Below, piece by piece: positions 14,001 to 25,013 of a stretch of DNA of 64,000 nt. The notes under the pieces were generated by a model. The model was given only the letters and a program-made list of their open reading frames with translations, ran no database searches and was not told the origin of the DNA. The stretch is taken from NCBI GenBank assembly GCA_012976225.1, contig JAAVVG010000002.1, forward strand, positions 1,178,001-1,242,000, written 5' to 3'. Each line of letters starts with the position of its first letter. Within the stretch, counting starts at the first letter, position 1. Position numbers and translations under genes: made by a program. This DNA is from Golubevia sp. BC0850. Lineage: Eukaryota; Basidiomycota; Exobasidiomycetes; Golubeviales; Golubeviaceae.

Positions 14001-15149
14001 ATGATGAAAGAATTCTGTCGGCTTCTCTTGACCATAAGTCAACAGAATAGCTTCTAGATTTCCTTTCCAAGTTGTTCCTACTAGATCCATTGGTCCAGAA
14101 GTGTCTTCTTTGAAAGGTTCCTGCGAGGCAGCCTCTTCCTCTTTCTTCCTAGCTAATTCGTCCTCGACTTGAGATTCTTTTGCGTTTCCCTCCGCCTCCT
14201 CTCTCAAATCTGCTACGTCATCGTCAGCTTGATTTCTAGATGAGGTGACTACTGCTTCCGATAGATAGAGATCGAAAATTCTTTGAGTAAACCTGAAGTA
14301 CATGTTTAACCTTTGAACTTTGGAGCCTTCGGAGGAGAGACCAGGATGAGAAGAAGATCCATTACTTGATACACTTGTCTTTGACCTGATTGGAGAAGTT
14401 GAAGAGGTCGGATAAGGTGCATCTCCTTGTTTCCTCTTTCCTTTCTTGAGACTGTCCATCATCAGCGAATTAGGCCAAGAGGCTACTGGAGGAGGTTCGT
14501 CTTTGTAAATGCTAGAAGGAGTTGAAGCCATCGATAGGGTAACCAACTGTCTAGCTCTAGCAGCAGATACGCTACTGGCTAATGGGTTCTTCAGAATTGG
14601 TCTTAGAACCAGATCCCACCATTCCATTATGATGCAACTCGGACCCAGAAGAGAGGACAATTGACGTAAGATCGTGATGAGAAACGTCAACTTGTCCAAA
14701 TCGGATTGATCCATTTCATCTGAAAAGATCTTCATCAATTCATTATTGATCCTACTCGAGACTTGAGATCTAAGAGTAGAGGTTGATTCCTTCGAAGTAG
14801 AAGATCCACCACCTTCTCCTCCCTTCCCACTCCCGCCATTTCCACCCGCCTCATTCCCTTTCCCACCAGATGCATTCCCGTTTGAGTTGATACCATTTTC
14901 ATTTCCTTCCCTACTTCCTCTCAATTGACTTTGTTGTTGAAGAGAAGGTTCTGCCAAGATGTGATTGATTGTGACAATGCATGGAGATAGATCTTCAGAT
15001 GGAGTCACTAGAAGAGTTCTTAATCTCAGAGCAAGTTCCTTTAGTAAAACTTGAACTGGTTTCGGAATTGGAACTTGTTGTTGCTGTGAATTTGAATTCG
15101 AGTTGTGAGGATCTGGGATGGTTCTAGTTCCAAAAGTTGGTGGTGGCAT
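11002..15149 (-). CDS. TSC1: TSC1 (hamartin), TORC1 inhibitor scaffold
   Basis: Two exons (13574-15149 and 11002-13490, intron 13491-13573) give 1354 aa. With Tsc2 it forms the complex that acts as GAP for Rheb and restrains TORC1 when nutrients are short. The N-terminal helical hamartin domain shows LPVLIVLSLQLDTSKTLTSL, then AMVILLPHIPNW, a WRRLG motif, and across the intron PDASQFFTLLYGLFPCNMI, a hallmark of the family. The middle is Ser/Thr-rich and disordered. Residues from about 960 to 1300 form a long coiled coil rich in Glu, Lys, Arg and Leu, the region that binds Tsc2 in other species. A Gly/Asn/Ser-rich insert lies at about residues 80-125. The length is close to that of other hamartins (about 900-1200 aa). 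Confidence 0.93.
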
Positions 15150-16469
15150 GATAAAAGATGGAAGGTTTGGATTCTATCCAAGATGAAGTTGATGCTGCTT
15201 TGCTTTTCTAGTGAAGGTGAATGTCTTGATCGTTTGAAGATGGAAAATGAGACAGTGAAAGGAGCAAGTTGGTAGGAAGGGGAAGCAAGCCTTCTGTCGA
15301 GTCAAAGATGAAAAGAAAAGATTCTCCCTTAATTGCTTTTGAATTCTTGTTTAGGTTGAAGAATCAGAGAATTGAGAATAACGATTTGTTGAGAAAGCAG
15401 TGGCCATGAGGGTGCTGTGGAAACTTTAATCAGAAGAGGTTGTGGGTTGAGGGTGAGATGTGCAGAGATGATTCGACACGCAGAATGAGCAGATATGATA
15501 AGAGAAACCCTCTTTCACCATTCGATGGACGCTGCTTTGAATTTCTCAAAGTGAAAGAAAAAAGATCTTTGGAGAAAGTGAGCACAACTTTGGGAGGAAA
15601 TCTTTTGATTTGTCTCCGAGGACCCTATAGCTCGACAGTTGAAGAAGTGGCACGAAGCCTTGAAGTTCCCCCCTCTGAGTCAACAATGCCTGAAACTTGA
15701 GTTCGAGGTATTTGTATTGAGTCGATGTATGCAAGAGTTTATCATCAAAGACAGATGCAGCCGCAGTGAAGCAGTGGGGGGCGAGGGCTCTTGTCCAAAG
15801 TCGAATGTATGCGTGCTCCTAATCTGTGGACCCGTTCGGTCCAAGATCTGGATTGTTCGAAGGAAAGCTTTACTACACTTCCTCTATTGACGAGACCTGG
15901 CCAGGAATCTGAGCGATATAGCTGGGAAAGGTCCCCAAGAAAAACCGAGTGGCAAGTGGGTTTCAAAGAGTTTTATCACCGTGCTAACCTCTACTACTCA
16001 TTGATAGCCTGCTAGATAGCAAAAACTTAATAAGCACAGCTTGAACGAAGAATCGGAGGACTCCGAAAACAGTCACTGTGGTGGAAGTGAGTAGACGGAG
16101 AAGAGCTGTAAGCATACTAGTATAGCTGGAGCTCAGAGCCACTTTTGAAATTGTCTTCTTCTCCATACTTCCTCTGTTACAAGTTTTATCTGCTTTTACT
16201 TTCAGAAAGAGTACCTTTCTGCGGAATTTTGAGGATCAGGAGGTTCCAGGGGTTTCCGAAACGCGCCTTCTCTATCCAAGTTGGGAAGTGGCTTATCTTC
16301 TCCTTCTTTCATCCTTCCAACAGTCCTTCAATCTCGTTCTCTATCATCTCCTCTCCTCTCCAATTTCAATCTTCAAGTCTTCAAAAGCAACGTCTCACCT
16401 GACCTTCCTCCGAACCAAATTCGAACGTCCTCCTCTCCTTTGTTCAAGAGCCAGCACGTCACTTTCAGA
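15150..16469. promoter_or_regulatory. Long divergent intergenic region, TSC1 / RING E3
   Basis: This 1.3-kb region separates two divergent starts and so holds both promoters and 5' untranslated parts. I find no tRNA signature, no open frame with protein-like composition, and no repeat longer than about 10 bp. The last 150 bp before the RING gene start are CT-rich with several CAG/AAG acceptors and could contain a 5'-UTR intron. Confidence 0.35.
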
Positions 16470-19400
16470 ATGGGACAACAAGCCTCATGTCCTGCTACAG
16501 AACCTTCAGATTCCAATAATCAAGATACAGAAACCATCATCAACTCAAATTCAAAGAGAGAAAGATCTGAATCCGATGACTCTGAGAATGAGTTGGCTAC
16601 TGCAGATTTAGAGACCGAAACTGAGCCCTCAAGTTCAAATAGAAGATCTACTAGAAAGCGCAAGACTGGCTCAGATTCTTCTTTGGACCTTCCAGAACAA
16701 TCTTCTTCTTCTACCAATGCCCCCACTTCAAGACGTCAATCCAGTCGTAACTCCTCCTCCTCCTCCACTCAAGCACAACAGCAACCCAAACAAACCACTG
16801 CTTCTAGATTACGCTCTCTAGCTCGTTTAGGTAGTAGTAAGAACGCTCGTCAGCAAGCAGCTGTCCAGAATGAGGATGAGGACATGAAGGAAAGAGAAGA
16901 TGAGGAAGAGGGAGTAGATGATGACATGGAAGTCGATGGAACCTCAAAGGCCAAGTCAAAAGGAAAGGGCAAAGGGAAAGGAAAGGAGAGCGAGAAATCA
17001 AACGAATCTGGTATCTCAACTCAAGGAAGAAGTTCAAATCAGAATGCAACCTATGCAGCTGAGTCAAGTCAATCAGCACCTCAAGCACCCACTTCAGATG
17101 GACCAGCATCGTCTCCAAGTTCTTCTGCAGCTAGAAGTCTAAGTGAAGGACTGGCTGCTACCTTAGCTAGACTGGCTGGTCCAAGACCAGCTTCTAGAGG
17201 TGGAGCTTCTGCTGCTTCTGCTAATGGAGCTGCTTCTTCAGGACCTTCTTCAGGCATTCCTGAAGGTCCACTCTCCGCCATAAGAGCTCTTGGAGCCCTG
17301 GCTTTAGGATTTCCAATTGTCAGTGGTTCCGCAGGAGAGGTCGGCGGTCCACTACAAGCCCTTCTAACCGACATCATGGGTCCTACGAGCCTTGCGATCC
17401 CAAGACCCACCAACCCCTTTCAATCTCAAGATGCAAGCACTGGAACAACAACCCCTCCTCAAGGTGGAGCAAGCTCGAATCCAACTGAAGCTGGAAGTAG
17501 AGCTGGATCTATGCCAGGAGAAGGAGGATCAGGGAACGCTGCTGGAGCAGGTGGGAACGGGGGTACAGCCCCTCAAAGACTCCCGGGTCAAAGAGGAGGG
17601 ACCTCTATCATCGTCCAAGGTGCTCTCATTGCAAGAGTGAGTAGACTGGGAGAAACCGGAGGAGACATTCGTCTTTTTATCTTGTTTGACGAATCCACTA
17701 GGCTTTTTCACTGATCTCATCTCTCGATCTCTTTCCTCCCACTTCCTTTCAGACTCTACCTTCGCCTGCTAATCCTACTGAACCGGAATCTCAAGAATCT
17801 GAGCTTTCGGAGGAATCCATCCCAGAAGTCACCACCGAAACCTCAGCCAGAGCTGCCAGAGCCACCCGTCGTGCTCGTCGCTCAGAGGGAGCCCCTCCTC
17901 CACCTCCGACGAACCCATCTCCTGCTCCTCAACCATACACTGCCGCGGGAGCTATTCCTTCCAACGATGGTGCCCAAGGAGGAGCTCCCCAAGCTCAGGC
18001 AGCTACGATCGAGGATCAAGCTGGAATGTTACAACGTCTTCTCTCCGTAGCCTCCTCCGCGACTGCCCTCTCTCTGATCACCTCCGATCAACAATCCGCT
18101 ATCTCTAATAGAGCGTCTCAAGCGGCCTCTAGAAGTGAAGGAGCCAGGGACGTTCGCAGTGCCGTCACTGATGCTCTGCTCGGTGCTGGAGCCCAACGTC
18201 CCATCGCCGGAAATAGTCGTACAGCTGGTGCGAATGAGCAGAGAACTCCAAGCGGATCTTCACCTACTTCAAATGACACTGCTGCCCTGGCAAGCGGTCT
18301 CAGAAACTCTCTTCGTGGACGCTCCTCTCGCGGTGAAGCGTCCGAACAAGAAGGATCTTCTCCCACCGCTCCGGAAGGTCGTGCTGCTCCTGGTTCTCTC
18401 GATCAACGTTGGGCAACCGCTCGTAGCCAAAGCAATTGCGACGAAGCAGAGGATTCTCAAGGTTCAGACGATTCTCAAGATCCAAACATGTCACCTTCAG
18501 ATCAAGCAGCTCAAAACGCATCAAGAATGGGTAGAATGCTACACGACACTCTTCGTCAAGGATTCGGAAGAATGGTCAGTGGTGATGATGCTTCTAATTC
18601 TTCAACCTCTAATTCCTCAAATCGTCAACGTACGTCAACCGCCGCTTCTTCAGCTTCTTCCACTTCTCCTCAAGCCTCTCAACTAGCAAGCATCAACGAG
18701 ACTCTAGCTGCTGCTAGAAATGGTCACATGGAGCGTGGATCTGTCGATGGAAGTTTCCAACGTTTCATGTATGAATTGGTTCAAGACTTAGGAGTTGCCG
18801 TCAGAGGAGTCAGAGGGACCAACCTCGATGGGGCAGCAGCAACAGCAGCTAATCAAGAGGGAAACAACTCCATCACTGACCCAGCTGTCAGTGAGCGTAG
18901 AGATGGAGATCTTTCAAGTGGAAGATTGTCCTTTTATCGTCTTTTCAGATTTGAAACTGCTCAACCAACTTCCAACACCTCTCCCCCACCGTTGATTCCT
19001 GCTTTGATCGTAGGAGTCCGCTCCATGGGTGCTGCAGGTGAAGGAATCGGTGCCATGTTTGGTGGTGGTGGAACTGGATCCGCTTTAGATGATGACGAAA
19101 ACGACAGCGACGAGGACGAAGAAGTAGGACAACCTGCTTTCAGATCTACCTCTTCTACTACCAATCAAGATGGAATCTCTGTAACTCAAGGAGAGAGGAG
19201 AAGTACTAGCAACAACAACAATGCAGCTGAGCAACCAACCAATCGCTTCTTGCTGTTCGTTGCTGGAGGAACTTTTAGCGAAACTCACCCCCTTTTGGCT
19301 TCGTCTAACAACGTAGCTAGAAGAGACGTTTTGGCTCTTATTGAGATTCTCTCCATCTTCAATGCTTTAGGATTGGCTACTGGTATGGTAGGTATCTTGG

Positions 19401-19996
19401 AAGGTTGGGAGAAGTCGAGCTCGTGGCATACATTCCAATCTTTCATACTGAGTGACTTTCTCCCTAATCTTTCTCCTTCATTCGGCTTTCAGGGAGGACC
19501 TCCAAAACCTCCTACTGCTACTCAAAAGGAGCTCGACCAAGCTAACTTCAAAGCCGTCTTGGGAAACGATCTCGCCGAAGCTGCCTTGAGGGGAGACATT
19601 CACGAGTCTACTGCTGAGAAGTGCCTTATCTGCTGGGAGGAGTGGAGCGTGAGTTAATATATCAATGAGTTGTTAGCTGTGGTCTGTGGCTGCTTTGAAT
19701 CTGACATCAACCAACCCTTCTCCTCTCCACAGGACGAAGATAGATGCAGAGCTTTGAATTGTAAACACGCCTTCCATCAAGACTGCATTTACGAGTGGCT
19801 GACAAAATCTTCCAATAGTTGTCCTTGTTGTTAGTATCAAGCACGCCTTGACAAGCTCCAGTCGATCCAGTACTCAGCAGCCACTCATCTCTTCTCCTCG
19901 ACTTTCCATCTCTTCTCTCTCCCCTCAGGTCGTAGACCAGCAGTGTCCAAACCGGGAGCCTCCGCTCAGTCTTCATCTCCTGTTCCAGTGATGTAA
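16470..19996 (+). CDS. Large RING-H2 E3 ubiquitin ligase with disordered N-terminus
   Basis: Exons 16470-17636, 17753-19648, 19733-19829 and 19929-19996 give up to 1075 aa. Nearly all is low-complexity Ser/Ala/Gly/Glu with basic and acidic clusters, such as KSKGKGKGKGKESEK and an Asp/Glu run near residue 150. The only recognised domain is C-terminal: EKCLICWEEWS, then CRALNCKHAFHQDCIYEWL and SCPCCRRP, a complete RING-H2 zinc-binding set that recruits an E2. The start MGQQASC fits an N-myristoylation signal with a palmitoylatable Cys, so membrane attachment is inferred. A 105-nt stretch (19388-19492) ending in a strong pyrimidine-rich acceptor may be an extra in-frame intron, giving 1040 aa. 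The RING-coding end lies within the 857-bp tandem duplication. The substrate is unknown. Confidence 0.8.
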
Positions 19997-20619
19997 GAGG
20001 TCGGATCCTAGTCCAACCTCGACCGAAAGGAGCTGGCATCTCCTATTCGACTACCTTTATTTCCGTCCCCCTTCGCCTTCACCATTGCCGTTAATAGAGT
20101 CCCACGCATTGACTACAAGCAATTGAACACACATGCATCTAGCAAAACTGAGAGCCTCAAAACACAATTGCCCCCAAAACAGAAATAAAACCCTCTTGTT
20201 CCCGTTCTCTCTTTTTTCGAACTCCATCCCTGCGCTTCCATTCTTCCCGACAACACCTGTATCTTTAACATCACAAGATTTGACTTTTTTACCAATCACG
20301 AGAGCTAAACAACAATTAGACTTTCTAGACCCTCTCGCATCACCGCGTCCTAAAGGAGCGTCCGACGTAAAGCGCTCCCGATTCAATTTTAGAGACCCGT
20401 TGCTCGCCCTGAAGGGGGCGAATTTCTTCTACTTAACGTTTTGCTTTCCATTCTTTGTCTTCCCTCTTTCTCGTTCTCATTCTTCCTCTTCTTCTCTTCA
20501 CGAGATGCCTTTCTCCAGTCCAAGGCAGATGCCGGAAGCTCTGGATCTGGCTTGTCTTCCATCAGCAGTTCCACTTCGCTTCACCAGAGAACGAGTAGAA
20601 AGTCAAAGTTCTGCAAGTG
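19763..20619. repeat. 857-bp tandem duplication, copy 1
   Basis: This copy runs from inside exon 3 of the RING gene through its last intron, last exon and 3' flank, then through the promoter and first 38 or so codons of a truncated copy of the downstream GAF gene. It matches 20620-21476 at an offset of exactly 857 bp. I found no difference by reading the two side by side. At the junction the sequences share AA, a 2-bp microhomology between the original left end (TTGTAAACACG) and right end (AGTGAATCTT). Confidence 0.93.
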
Positions 20620-20675
20620 AAACACGCCTTCCATCAAGACTGCATTTACGAGTGGCTGACAAAATCTTCCAATAG
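20505..20675 (+). pseudogene. Truncated 5' copy of the GAF-protein gene
   Basis: This is the duplicate of the first 38-39 codons of the gene that starts at 21362, with the same upstream flank. It begins MPFSSPRQMPEALDLAC and stays identical through RVESQSSASE. At the duplication junction it then runs into copied RING-gene sequence in a different frame and stops after about 17 unrelated residues. The product would be 56 aa with no domain. Its promoter is a full copy of that of the intact gene, so it may be transcribed. Confidence 0.75.
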
Positions 20676-20853
20676 TTGTCCTTGTTGTTAGTATCAAGCA
20701 CGCCTTGACAAGCTCCAGTCGATCCAGTACTCAGCAGCCACTCATCTCTTCTCCTCGACTTTCCATCTCTTCTCTCTCCCCTCAGGTCGTAGACCAGCAG
20801 TGTCCAAACCGGGAGCCTCCGCTCAGTCTTCATCTCCTGTTCCAGTGATGTAA
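20620..20853 (+). pseudogene. Truncated 3' copy of the RING E3 gene
   Basis: This fragment repeats the end of exon 3 (from within the RING domain), the last intron and the last exon of the RING E3 gene, down to the stop equivalent to 19996. It lacks any start, the first zinc-binding cysteines and more than 1000 upstream codons. It now forms part of the 5' flank of the GAF gene. Confidence 0.75.
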
Positions 20854-21476
20854 GAGGTCGGATCCTAGTCCAACCTCGACCGAAAGGAGCTGGCATCTCC
20901 TATTCGACTACCTTTATTTCCGTCCCCCTTCGCCTTCACCATTGCCGTTAATAGAGTCCCACGCATTGACTACAAGCAATTGAACACACATGCATCTAGC
21001 AAAACTGAGAGCCTCAAAACACAATTGCCCCCAAAACAGAAATAAAACCCTCTTGTTCCCGTTCTCTCTTTTTTCGAACTCCATCCCTGCGCTTCCATTC
21101 TTCCCGACAACACCTGTATCTTTAACATCACAAGATTTGACTTTTTTACCAATCACGAGAGCTAAACAACAATTAGACTTTCTAGACCCTCTCGCATCAC
21201 CGCGTCCTAAAGGAGCGTCCGACGTAAAGCGCTCCCGATTCAATTTTAGAGACCCGTTGCTCGCCCTGAAGGGGGCGAATTTCTTCTACTTAACGTTTTG
21301 CTTTCCATTCTTTGTCTTCCCTCTTTCTCGTTCTCATTCTTCCTCTTCTTCTCTTCACGAGATGCCTTTCTCCAGTCCAAGGCAGATGCCGGAAGCTCTG
21401 GATCTGGCTTGTCTTCCATCAGCAGTTCCACTTCGCTTCACCAGAGAACGAGTAGAAAGTCAAAGTTCTGCAAGTG
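20620..21476. repeat. 857-bp tandem duplication, copy 2
   Basis: This is the second copy of the unit. It starts with a 3' fragment of the RING gene and ends inside the first exon of the intact GAF gene, whose promoter and start codon lie in this copy. The lack of visible divergence in either coding or non-coding parts means a recent event, gene conversion, or an assembly error. Confidence 0.93.
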
Positions 21477-24400
21477 AATCTTTTCCCAATACCCCTCCTC
21501 CTCCTCCTCCTTCTTTCGATCCATTCTCAAGTTCAAGTCCCTCACAGCCACTCAGATCAGCAACCTCTCTTTCAGAACACAACAGAAAGAAGAGAGGGCT
21601 CTTCGGAAAGGCGAAAAAGAGTTCTCCAAATCAGTCATCCCAATTTCCAGATTCATTCACCACTCCTCCAAATCTCAAGAAGAGGTCAAACTGGCTTTCA
21701 AAACTTTCAAGTCGTCGTGGATCGGGCAATGAAGAGGATCCGAATCTTTCACTGATCAAGAGCATTCGTAATGAGCCAGCTTTCGAACGTCCACTTGACA
21801 AAGCTCAGCAAAAAGCTCAACAGGAGGCCATGATAGAATCGAAGAGGAAACTTCTACACAGAGAAGCATACGATAGTATGTTTGGATCTATTCCTATTTC
21901 TGGTTCCTCCGTCTATCCTCTCAACTCCAAAACCTCTCCCAAAGAGGTTCCCATCACGTATTCCGCATACGTCGACCTCTATCGAGTCGGTGGATTGGAT
22001 CTTTCAGACCCTCCCTCTATCCCCTTTCAAGACCCAGCAGCAAGAGCATCTGGAATCTTCACTCGCATCAAGGACAAGGATGAGAGAGAGAGATCAAATC
22101 AACTCCCTTTCCCAACCGTCGCTGGTCGTTCAGGAACGAGGTTCGTCGACCTTAGCCGTCCCAAAACTATGGATAGCTCTTTTCAGGAAACGTCCAACGA
22201 TACCTCCGCCTCTCAGTTCGTTCCCAGAGGTAGTTTCATGCCTCTCCGTCCAAGAACTGCAGAAGGCAGTGTCGGTCAAAAGCTCTCTCCTTTCAACGCT
22301 CAAGACGGATCGTCACCCTCCATTTCACCTCTTCGTCCTCTCAAGAATGCTCTTCAACTAACCGGATGCAGTAGCGATGAGGAAGGCGATGAGTATCACG
22401 GAGTACATAAGTCTTCAAGTGATGGAGGGAAGCAAGAGGTTTGGGAAATAGTCACCTCAGACAAGGAAGACGATCGTGATCGTTCAGACGGAGAGTTAGA
22501 TCTTGAGAGTAGTCCGCTCAGCAGAGATTCTGGACATAGATTTCCTTCCATCTCTTCTGGAAGACCCTCTTCTCAAAGTCTTTCTCCTTCCTTCCTGGCC
22601 ATCAAGAGAGGAATGAGAGCTCCGAGGCCAATCTTCGAGATGGAGAGGCAAGCAGAAGTGCTTCTCTACAACCCCAAGAAGTTCACGCAAGCCGTCCACG
22701 AACAAGTGGCTCCTTCTCTGATGCCGGAGTCTCCTTTGATCACCAGATCTTTAGCAGATGAGTTTCTAGAGAAGGAAACTGACCAAGCTCAGGTCGAAGG
22801 ACTTGGCAGCAAATCTCAAGGAATCGTCGAACAGCTCTGTGTGAAGATGGGAGTACCTGGAGCTAGATTTATTCTCTTGGATGATGAAGAAATGAGAGTT
22901 GTTGCTAGAAGTGACGATGGTGGATTGGGAAGCAACACTACTCGGGAACGAAGCTTCGAGGTAGGTCCGAAACAGTCGACAGTAACTCTCTAGCTTGTCA
23001 CGCCTGACCTCCTTTCTCTTTCCCATCCTCGCCCCTTATCAGTCTCACCTTATTCTCAATAGAAATGCTGGAATGGTCGTCTTGAACGCTGAAAAGGATC
23101 CTAGGTTCGCTGATAGTCTCCTGTGCTCCAGTCTTCTCGAGCCTCATCGCCGCCTCAACTTCTTTGCAGGCTTTCCAGTTCTCTCTCAAGGTGGATATCC
23201 AATCGGAGTGCTCTCTGTCTATGATTCTCAGCCTAGAACAGATTGGAAGAGTGGAGAACAGAGATATCTCAAATCTTTGGCGAGTGAGCTGGAGAAAGAG
23301 ATAGAATCGGTGCTGGAAGGCGAATATTTGCTGAGAGAGGCCAAGCTACAGAACAGTGAGTTTCATCAAAATCGAGCTCTCGTAGAGGGAAAGAGATGAT
23401 GAAGCGAGCGCTCACTCTATGCCTTTCCTTGCGCTTTCCTTTCTTAAAAAAGGCTTTGCCGTCTTTAATCGTGCTCTGAACAGATTCGGCACATCAACTT
23501 CTTCGATTGGATCGGATTCTGGCAGCTATGGACTAGGTCAATCGTTCTCCTCTACATCTCGCGGAGCTTCAAGCATGAGCAGCTCTCAGAAAAGATTCGC
23601 AAGCTCTTTGGCTGACGAAGTAGCAGAGGCAGAAATCGAAGATCTGGAATGCTCCGTCGACACGGACGATGCAGCCTCCTCTCTCTACGATTCTTCCATC
23701 ATCAATAGCTCCATCGCCGAGGACTCCACTGGGAAGAAGAGAGCTCAACCGATCTTGGATCTCGCGGTTCGTACAGTCGCAGGTGCGCTTGACATTTCGG
23801 TCTGCTACATTGCTGAACGAGATACTCTGCAAGCCAACTCTTCGTTCCAAATCGTCTCTCAGTTCGGTCTGGAGGGAAAAGGATCACTGAAGCTCGACAC
23901 GGCTGCTCATAACAGAATCGCTCTCTCTAGCGTTCCTTCCGTGTTCCAGAACGTAAGAGTAGTCAAAAGCTCAGGAGAACAACAATCGCTTCCTTGGTGG
24001 ACGGACCCTCCATTCTCTTTCCATGGTGGAGCTTTGGTATCTTGTCAATCTTTCGGAGCTACTGGAATGGTCAACGACAGGGCTAGTCTGTTCGTTCTGG
24101 TGGCGCTTACCCCTGATCATCGACGCCTGATTAGTTCGTTCGGTAAGTCGACGTGCTTGGTTTCGCCTCTCATTCGATGTTGAAGCTTACCCTTTCGCTT
24201 TCCCTTTACAGAACTCAAGTACCTCGAGCAGATGGTGGACCTTCTCATCCCGTGTCTTACCTTCACTCCTTCAGCCCCGTCTTCAGCCACTTCAACCCAT
24301 CTAATGAGCCCCCTGAGTAGAGTAGTCAGCAGAGATCATCACTCTTCTCGCGCTGCCAGCCCCAAGACAGGAAACTCTTCCAAGGCTTCTCTACCAAGTC

Positions 24401-24945
24401 CTAGCAACCTGTTCGCAGTCGCCCGTGACTCGAGAGATCCAGGTTCATCTCCTTTCGGTCTATCTCAATCTCAAACAGAGAGGAAGGAAGGAGAAGCAAT
24501 CGGACTAGGATTCTCCTCGTCTCCAACCAAAGCCATTCAACCAACGAGATCTTCAATGAGGTTCCGTAGCTCTATGGATAGAGCTCGCTCTTTCATCAGA
24601 GGCTCGAACCTGAATGAAAATGGACTTTCGAAGAATATTACTCCCAAACCTAGCTGGTCAGGAGCAGATCCTTCAGCAACCGAAAAGGAGAACGAGCTGG
24701 CAGTTTCCTCGTTCAGAACTTTCACCAGTAAGCGATCCTACTCCCTCCCTGGATCTCCAACTACAAGAGAGCCGGAAGACCCTCGTTTTGACTTTGGAGG
24801 AGAAGTTTTGAATGCAGAAAGCGAGGAGAGCTCGACCATTTCTTGGAATTTCCTCTCAAGCAAAAGAATCCAACGTTTCCGGTCGGATAAGACGTTGAAA
24901 AAGGAGAGATCCTCCAAGTCTCTGTCTCGTCAAAGATCCAGGTAG
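21362..24945 (+). CDS. Double GAF-domain protein
   Basis: Four exons (21362-22960, 23043-23355, 23453-24142, 24212-24945) give 1111 aa. The first 470 residues are disordered and rich in Ser, Pro and basic residues. A GAF domain follows at about 490-640: MGVPGARFILLDDEEMRVVA, then RLNFFAGFPVLSQGGYPIGV and LSVYDSQPRTDW, the classic GAF core. A second, more divergent GAF-like domain lies at about 730-880 (LDLAVRTVAGALDISVCYIA). The C-terminal 230 residues are again disordered and Ser/Arg-rich. GAF domains bind cyclic nucleotides, small ligands or chromophores; here no kinase, cyclase or phosphodiesterase domain is fused. Its ligand is unknown. The start codon and promoter lie in copy 2 of the 857-bp duplication. 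Confidence 0.85.
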
Positions 24946-25013
24946 AAGTCGTGTATCGAAGTCATTGGAGATGTGTGTGTATATACAACGAATTAGATTT
25001 CAAGTTGTCAGAG

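Noticed and set aside
20057-20386. Minus-strand open frames repeated at 20914-21243, which could look like a duplicated gene family
   Set aside because: They are antisense shadows in the intergenic part of the 857-bp duplication, with no protein-like motif or splice signals.
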